Below, piece after piece: positions 58,501 to 64,000 of a DNA stretch of 64,000 nucleotides. Below the pieces are notes generated by a model. That model saw only the letters and a list, made by a program, of their open reading frames with translations, was not told where the DNA came from and made no database searches. Source of the stretch: Populus alba (taxonomy: Eukaryota > Streptophyta > Magnoliopsida > Malpighiales > Salicaceae); contig NC_133289.1 in NCBI RefSeq assembly GCF_005239225.2, positions 4,161,501-4,225,500 of the forward strand. The letters are read 5' to 3'. The position numbers were made by a program, and so were the translations under genes. Numbering within the stretch: position 1 is the stretch's first letter; every line of letters starts with the position of its first letter.

Positions 58501-61500
58501 CCCTCCATCTTTCTACATGGGTTAGATGCGGTAATAGGAAGAAGAAGAAAGGTTAGGTTCATACTTAACGAGCATTTATGAACGAGGCACTACTCAGCTG
58601 GTACCTTAATTTTGTGAAGCCAAATCCAGTAAAATGAATTGATATCTTGTCCAAGTTATTAATTAATCCAGACAGACTAAGAACATAATTAAGTAAGAAA
58701 ATAATTGTAAGAGGACCCTATACGGCTATACATATAAATAAAGTGTACCATACAGTACCAGGCAAGACTATTCCTAAACAGGAATGATTTTTTTTCTATG
58801 TATTATACTTTTATGTCAATGCATATTAAATGCTAAATTTCACCTAATTAATTATACATATAAAAAAGGCATAAAAATGTAGTTTTCAATTAGATTTGGA
58901 TCGTTATCAGATCTGCTGAGAGGCCATTTCACACAGCAGTAACAGAGGCTAAATCAGTGTCAAGTAGGAGCAATTCTTGTTCTCCATAATGTTTTCATGT
59001 CAAAGTCAAGTGTGAAAGATGCTTTTGAGGTTTCTCTTTTTCTTCCCTTCATATGTAATAACTCCAAGCTTCATCAATATGGAGATTGGATATCATTAAT
59101 TGCTATGACTTTACTCTTGATTTTGCAATCTTCTCATGGACTTAAATTACTACTTTTATTCCATGGATATCAAAGTACAAGATACTTTTTTTTCCCTTTA
59201 ATTTAGTGTGTATTTAGAATTATAATACAAAGTCTTTTTTAAAATAGTTTTTTTTTTAATACATTGAGAATTTAGATTTTTATATTAATATATCTAAATA
59301 GTTAGAAAACACCAAAAAATATATATTGATTTAATACGTTTTAAAATAAAAAATACTTGAGATTATTTGTCACCGTGATAACAATGACTTTTTAAATAAT
59401 TTTTTATTTTAAAATATTTTTTTATATCAACACATTAGCATCTAAAATTATATAAAAATATTTTATAAATACAAAAACAAACTGTGCTGTAAGACTGTCC
59501 AGAGTGCACTTTCATTTTTTTTCCCCTTTTCCCTTCATACCCATTTCGCCTCGTACCTGTGAGCATTCTTAATTCCCAAGGGACCACATCCATACTTGTT
59601 ACAATTTCCAGTACATTACACGTCTACTATTCAAGGAATAGTGTCTTTTTTCACCTTTTTTTTTTCCATGCACTCTCATATGTGAAGTTTCAGAAAAAAA
59701 TCTCGATCGTTAACTAAATATAAATTTTATAAAATTAAATTTAATATTATAGTTGGAAAAATTTTAAATACATGACCCACTATTCAAATGACACGTAAAA
59801 CTTTAACTTGGTCCTTAAAGTTTTAATCCAAGTATTATATGGTTCCTGAGATTTTAGAATTTTATATTTCGGTTTCAAGGTTTGTTTTTTAATTTTACAA
59901 TTCCTAAATGTTGAAAAGAAAGAGATAAATTTATCAAAAAAAAATTAAAAAAAGAAAATAGTTGGTCAAGCACGTTCTGGACATAAAAAGAACTGCTTTT
60001 GGTATAAATATATTCCTCATGTAAAGAAAGGTTTAATTTTTTTATCTTTCCAAAAAAAAAAAATACAAGAGCGAAGAAGAATTTTTTTATTCAATTTAAT
60101 TGTGGTTTTTAGAAGGCTTGGAGGAGAGGTTATTTTGTTAAAAAGAGTTTAATGAGACTCTGCTATGTCTTTTAAGTTGAAAATGAGTTTTAAGTGTCCT
60201 AAAACTTGTACTTTTGACTTTCTAATCATAAAAAAATAGTTAAAATTTTAAAAAATAAACAATACATCATCCCTCTTATTAAAAATAAATAAATAAATAA
60301 ATAAAACCAGGCACAAAAGCCAAACCTTGCAATACCATGCGCGCATGTTAGGCCAGCCACCTTTCCTCATCCGCCTAGGCTCAGAAGCCTTTTTTATCAT
60401 CCTTTATTTTTTTTTTATTCTAAATAAAATTAAGTATTAAAATTAAAATGATATTTAAAATACCATCTAATTTTGTCATGGTTTTAAAATAAAATTATAG
60501 CTTTTATGAAAATAATAACATTAATTTCTAAATTATTATAAAAATTTGTCTTTTAAAAAATATTCCCATGAATATTCAATGAAAATAAAATATATTTTTT
60601 TAATTTTTTATTATAACTTTTGTACTTGGTTTTCCAGGATTAATTTTATACCTTTTACTATGGTATGAATTATTGAATCATGATTTTTTTTGTTTTTAGT
60701 TGGGATTTACCTTTTAGATTATGATAAATTTTTATTTAAAAAATATAAATGTTTTTATCAAAATAAAAAATAAATACATGAATAAAAAAAGTGAGTTTTC
60801 ATCGAAGAGATCATTTTTTATAGATTAAATAAAATGATTAAATTTTTATGATTATTTATTCTAAGTATATTTAGTTTTTTTATTAAAAATTGTGTTCTTA
60901 TAAAAAAAATATGAATATAAAAAGAAAAATTCACTTGAAAATATATATTTTTCTCTATATTGACTTTTCTGCAAGTATCTATTTTAATTATTATATAACT
61001 AAATAAAAATAGATTTGTGACCAAACTGGAGATTTAAATAATATCTAACATTCAAGGATTTAGATGAATTGATTTAGCAAACCACATCAGGTGGGGTGAC
61101 ACATCAAACTATCTTGCATATTGTAATGTAATGGTATTTAAAAAAAAATTAAAAAAATATTAAAATATATTTTATTATTTTAATATTAACATATTAAAAT
61201 TATTTTAAAAAATATTAATTTAATATTCTTCGACTAATAAATAATTTTTCAAAAAATACTCTTAAAACATGTTATAACACACAAACAAACGAATTAAGCA
61301 ACCAAGACTCAACTCATTGCACATTTATCCTGGGCCTCTGTACCCTACAACAATAAGGTACCAAACCTTTTATCTACTTAACCTAATCCAAACGCATGAT
61401 TGTCCAAATTCATGACTAAATTAATCACATCCATCAATCCAATAAAGAAAGCTATCCTAATGAGTACTGCAGCCTACAAATTCTGCCATTTCAACTTGTA

Positions 61501-62844
61501 TCTATCACTCACATTGAACTTTCAACTGAAAACTGAAAGGATTATACATGAGTTGGTCTCAATTCCTAGTACAAAAGTATTCTGCCTCGTTCACCTCTGG
61601 GAAAAAAATTTAAGAATTTTTTTAAAAATATATATATTAAAAAAAGATTTAATTTTTTTTTAACCGAAAACAAGTTGAAATTTAATGGCTATCACCCATA
61701 GTCAATTGAGCCGGCTGCAGCAATTTTTTTTTTTCTCAGTAAAAATAAATAAATAAAGTACTGAAAGAGTAAAAGGTATTTATTTGGTCCTGCGCACACA
61801 CGTGCGTGTGTGTGCATGATCTTATTTTTTTAGCTGAAGCAAAACACAAATTATATCATGCTACACTAAAAAAACAAACAGAGTCCGAGTTTAATAATCT
61901 TAGTTACGACAAACAAGAAATTTCATTCCTCATGCCGGACAAACTTTCACATGAGAATTTAATTCCATCCAATTTTAAAAGCATTGCCTAAGCTTTGACA
62001 TATTACGAAGAAAACTAAATGACATGGGGATTTAACTATAGTTTTAAATATATATTATTATGGATTATGATGATAAAATTTATATAAATATGGTGTGTAA
62101 TTAAAAGGATCATGAGTGTTTTAGTATTTTTATATTATTATTATTTTTATTTAAAAAACTATTGGATTGTGTTCCACACATCCTGACGTGTGTTCCACGT
62201 ATCATTAAGGAAATACGTGAGATGCCTCCCGGCAGCCAAATTCGGCCACAAACCGTCTAGATAAATGCATAAACGTGCTCTCTTACACATGGTGCGACGT
62301 GTGTAGACATGTTATTGTTGAATTGCCACTAGTGACCGGTTGTTTACATTTTTTATTGCTTTTCTCTCTTCTAATAATTAAAATACATACATATTCTTTG
62401 TGTATTTGTTGTGTTGTTTGGATCTGGTAAAGGTTTGCAGACCCAGGCTAATTAGATCTGGATATCACGCCATACTCGAGGTCCTGGGGTTTGGCACTGA
62501 TATCAAACTCAAGAGCTTTAGGTGTGGCAAACATGTTTTGTGCCAAATCCATGCATACGTTTGGCAACCATGTTTGGTGTCGGACCTAATGCTCTCAGGT
62601 TTTGCATTGTCGCTAGACCCAAGTTGCTTTGATATATAGCATGTTTGTCAAGCCTAAAAAATTTAAAACATTCTTTATATTTTTAATATTCTTCGAACTT
62701 AAAAAAAAAAAAACAAGTGATATTAATGTGTCGTGGACGGTAGCCAATATACTAATAAAAGCTATAACATGAACTCTTATTAAATAAAAATATATTCTGA
62801 GATTTTAAATAATTGTTGTGATTTTAAAAGGAAGATAGACTACA
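58501..62844. other. AT-rich intergenic DNA
   Basis: No gene recognised on either strand. Further AT-rich 'aatttaatattttt' patches occur near 59,205-59,380 and 61,130-61,270. A higher-complexity patch at 62,400-62,640 has no recognisable product. A short alternating 'cacacacgtgcgtgtgtgtg' stretch lies at about 61,795-61,815. Confidence 0.45.
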
Positions 62845-63035
62845 AAGATTAAGGTAATGTTTATAATTGTGGTAATAATTGCTTTTAAAAATGTTTTTTT
62901 TATATAAATATATTAAAATATATATATTTTTTAATTTTTTGAAATTATTTTTAATATTAGTATATTAAAATCATAAAAAAAAATTAAAAATTAAAAATAT
63001 TTCAACAAACAGTAAACACAAACACACTCTCCAAT
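62845..63035. repeat. MITE-like AT-rich dispersed repeat
   Basis: 'taattgtggtaataattgct' through 'aaacacaaacacactctcc', with the internal AT layout seen at 58,325-58,500. Edges approximate. Confidence 0.35.
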
Positions 63036-63955
63036 GGTAAGTTACCACTCGGTATAAATACAAGAATTAAGGACGCAATATGCCTATTCACTGACCGTGG
63101 GAAAAAAATTTAGAATTCTGACTGTTTTCTTAATCCAATTGAAAGTGAACTGCATGCTCAAACACATGGATAAAAAAAAATCTCCTATATCAAAATAAAT
63201 CAATCAAATCAAATAGGTATGACTGCAACATAAGACTATGCAGAATCATCGGACCACTGCTGGGTATATATCAATTCCGACCACCTTAATCACCCTGTTT
63301 CAAATCTTTCTATACCATTGATTTAATTAAAATGATGTGATATACACACACACATATATTAGTTTTTTGAACTTGAAAATTACTGTTATTTTTTTTTATT
63401 AAAAAATAATGTTTTATCAATAAATATTTAATTTTGAAAACAGGACATCTTATCATTTTCAAATGAAATTGTTTTTTTATATATATAAAACAAGGTACCC
63501 CTTGATTTTAATAAAAAAGTACAATTACTTGTGGTAAGATTTTTTTTTAAAAAAATTACAATAACAACTTTCTCCATGTTTTTTTTTTCTAAACTGCACA
63601 TTCTAAAGATATCAATGTTATACTCAAATTTATTTCAAAATCTTTTTTTTTATATCATTGGTTTTATTAAAGATAACGCGTCTATATGTATTATATATAT
63701 TTTTTAATTTCTTAAACTTTAGAATCAATCTCGTAAAACATATGGATATATGTAAGTTTAAGGAGTTATAAATTATTTAATATAAAAAAATATTTTTTAA
63801 TATCTCAAAAACACAACAATAAAGTTTAACAAAAATATTATTTGGCTATTTTAAATACTCACAAGTATATCATTTTTGGTTATCAAACATTGTTTTTACC
63901 TTGCAACTTAACAATACGAAATAAGCCTTGGGATTTAAATAATAATAATAATCTC
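63036..63955. other. AT-rich intergenic DNA, nothing recognised
   Basis: Low-complexity AT runs and a short (CA) tract near 63,342. No gene, RNA or complete transposon seen. Confidence 0.5.
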
Positions 63956-64000
63956 GAGAAGTGTAGCTCAATTGATTAAGTTTTGAATTTGTTTTTTAAA
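63956..64000 (+). mobile_element. possible SINE 5' end, cut by window edge
   Basis: 'gtgtagctcaattgattaag' resembles tRNA box A and the start of the element at 56,668. The box B region would lie beyond the window. Confidence 0.35.

Noticed and set aside
1..64000. CRISPR arrays, bacterial operons or phage genes
   Set aside because: No spaced direct repeats of that type, and the genes are plainly plant and spliced; the regular short repeats are microsatellites or LTR tandem units.

Overview
The window is plant nuclear DNA. It is AT-rich with long intergenic spaces, plant-type spliced glycosyltransferase genes and several classes of plant retroelement. Gene content and repeat style (UGT85A cluster, SIAMESE-related gene, SD3-1-type lectin receptor kinase, MITE-like 'tgtttgg' repeats, tRNA-like SINEs) suit a Salicaceae tree, probably Populus; the species is inference.

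Positions 1-40,988 are a UGT85A-type family-1 glycosyltransferase cluster, all on the minus strand. Three genes look intact, each with two exons and the intron in the same phase-1 position after codon 172: alpha1 (3174-4964, 479 aa), beta1 (8450-10053, 480 aa) and alpha2 (16901-18746, 480 aa). Two further beta copies are broken: beta2 (24416-25784; 242-bp deletion with templated filler, frameshift) and beta3 (34617-36230; one nonsense codon at residue 218). Two short exon-1 fragments of a third type, gamma (23312-23632 and 33515-33834), end next to Copia LTR sequence. The alpha/beta alternation, shared flanks and a clean junction at a GA microsatellite (27,630/27,631) show that about 8.8 kb (18,868-27,630) was copied in tandem. 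The copy carries an orphan alpha promoter.

Transposons fill the spaces. They include a 1,025-bp hAT-type element with 8-bp target duplication and an empty site elsewhere in the window, a 2,200-bp solo LTR with 5-bp target duplication and an empty site in the sister repeat, two related LTRs, a Copia-type solo LTR, a 289-bp TRIM with a primer-binding site, a LINE-like insertion, and two copies of a Copia remnant arranged head to head. Insertions and lesions found in only one repeat unit give a relative order of events.

A run of exactly 500 N (40,989-41,488) ends the repetitive cluster. Beyond it the DNA looks single copy: a SIAMESE-related CDK inhibitor gene (41985-42311, minus) and a single-exon G-type lectin S-receptor-like kinase of SD3-1 type (44870-47170, minus), whose kinase domain lacks the usual catalytic residues. 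From 47,171 to 64,000 I find no supportable protein-coding gene, only AT-rich spacer with dispersed MITE-like repeats and tRNA-like SINE signals.

The UGT genes probably glucosylate small molecules (UGT85 members act on iridoid aglycones, cyanohydrins or cytokinins), but the substrate cannot be read from sequence. I see no clearly new molecular system. The most notable points are the cluster's duplication and decay history, the beta-type change in the UDP-sugar binding box, promoter loss at alpha2, and the pseudokinase receptor.
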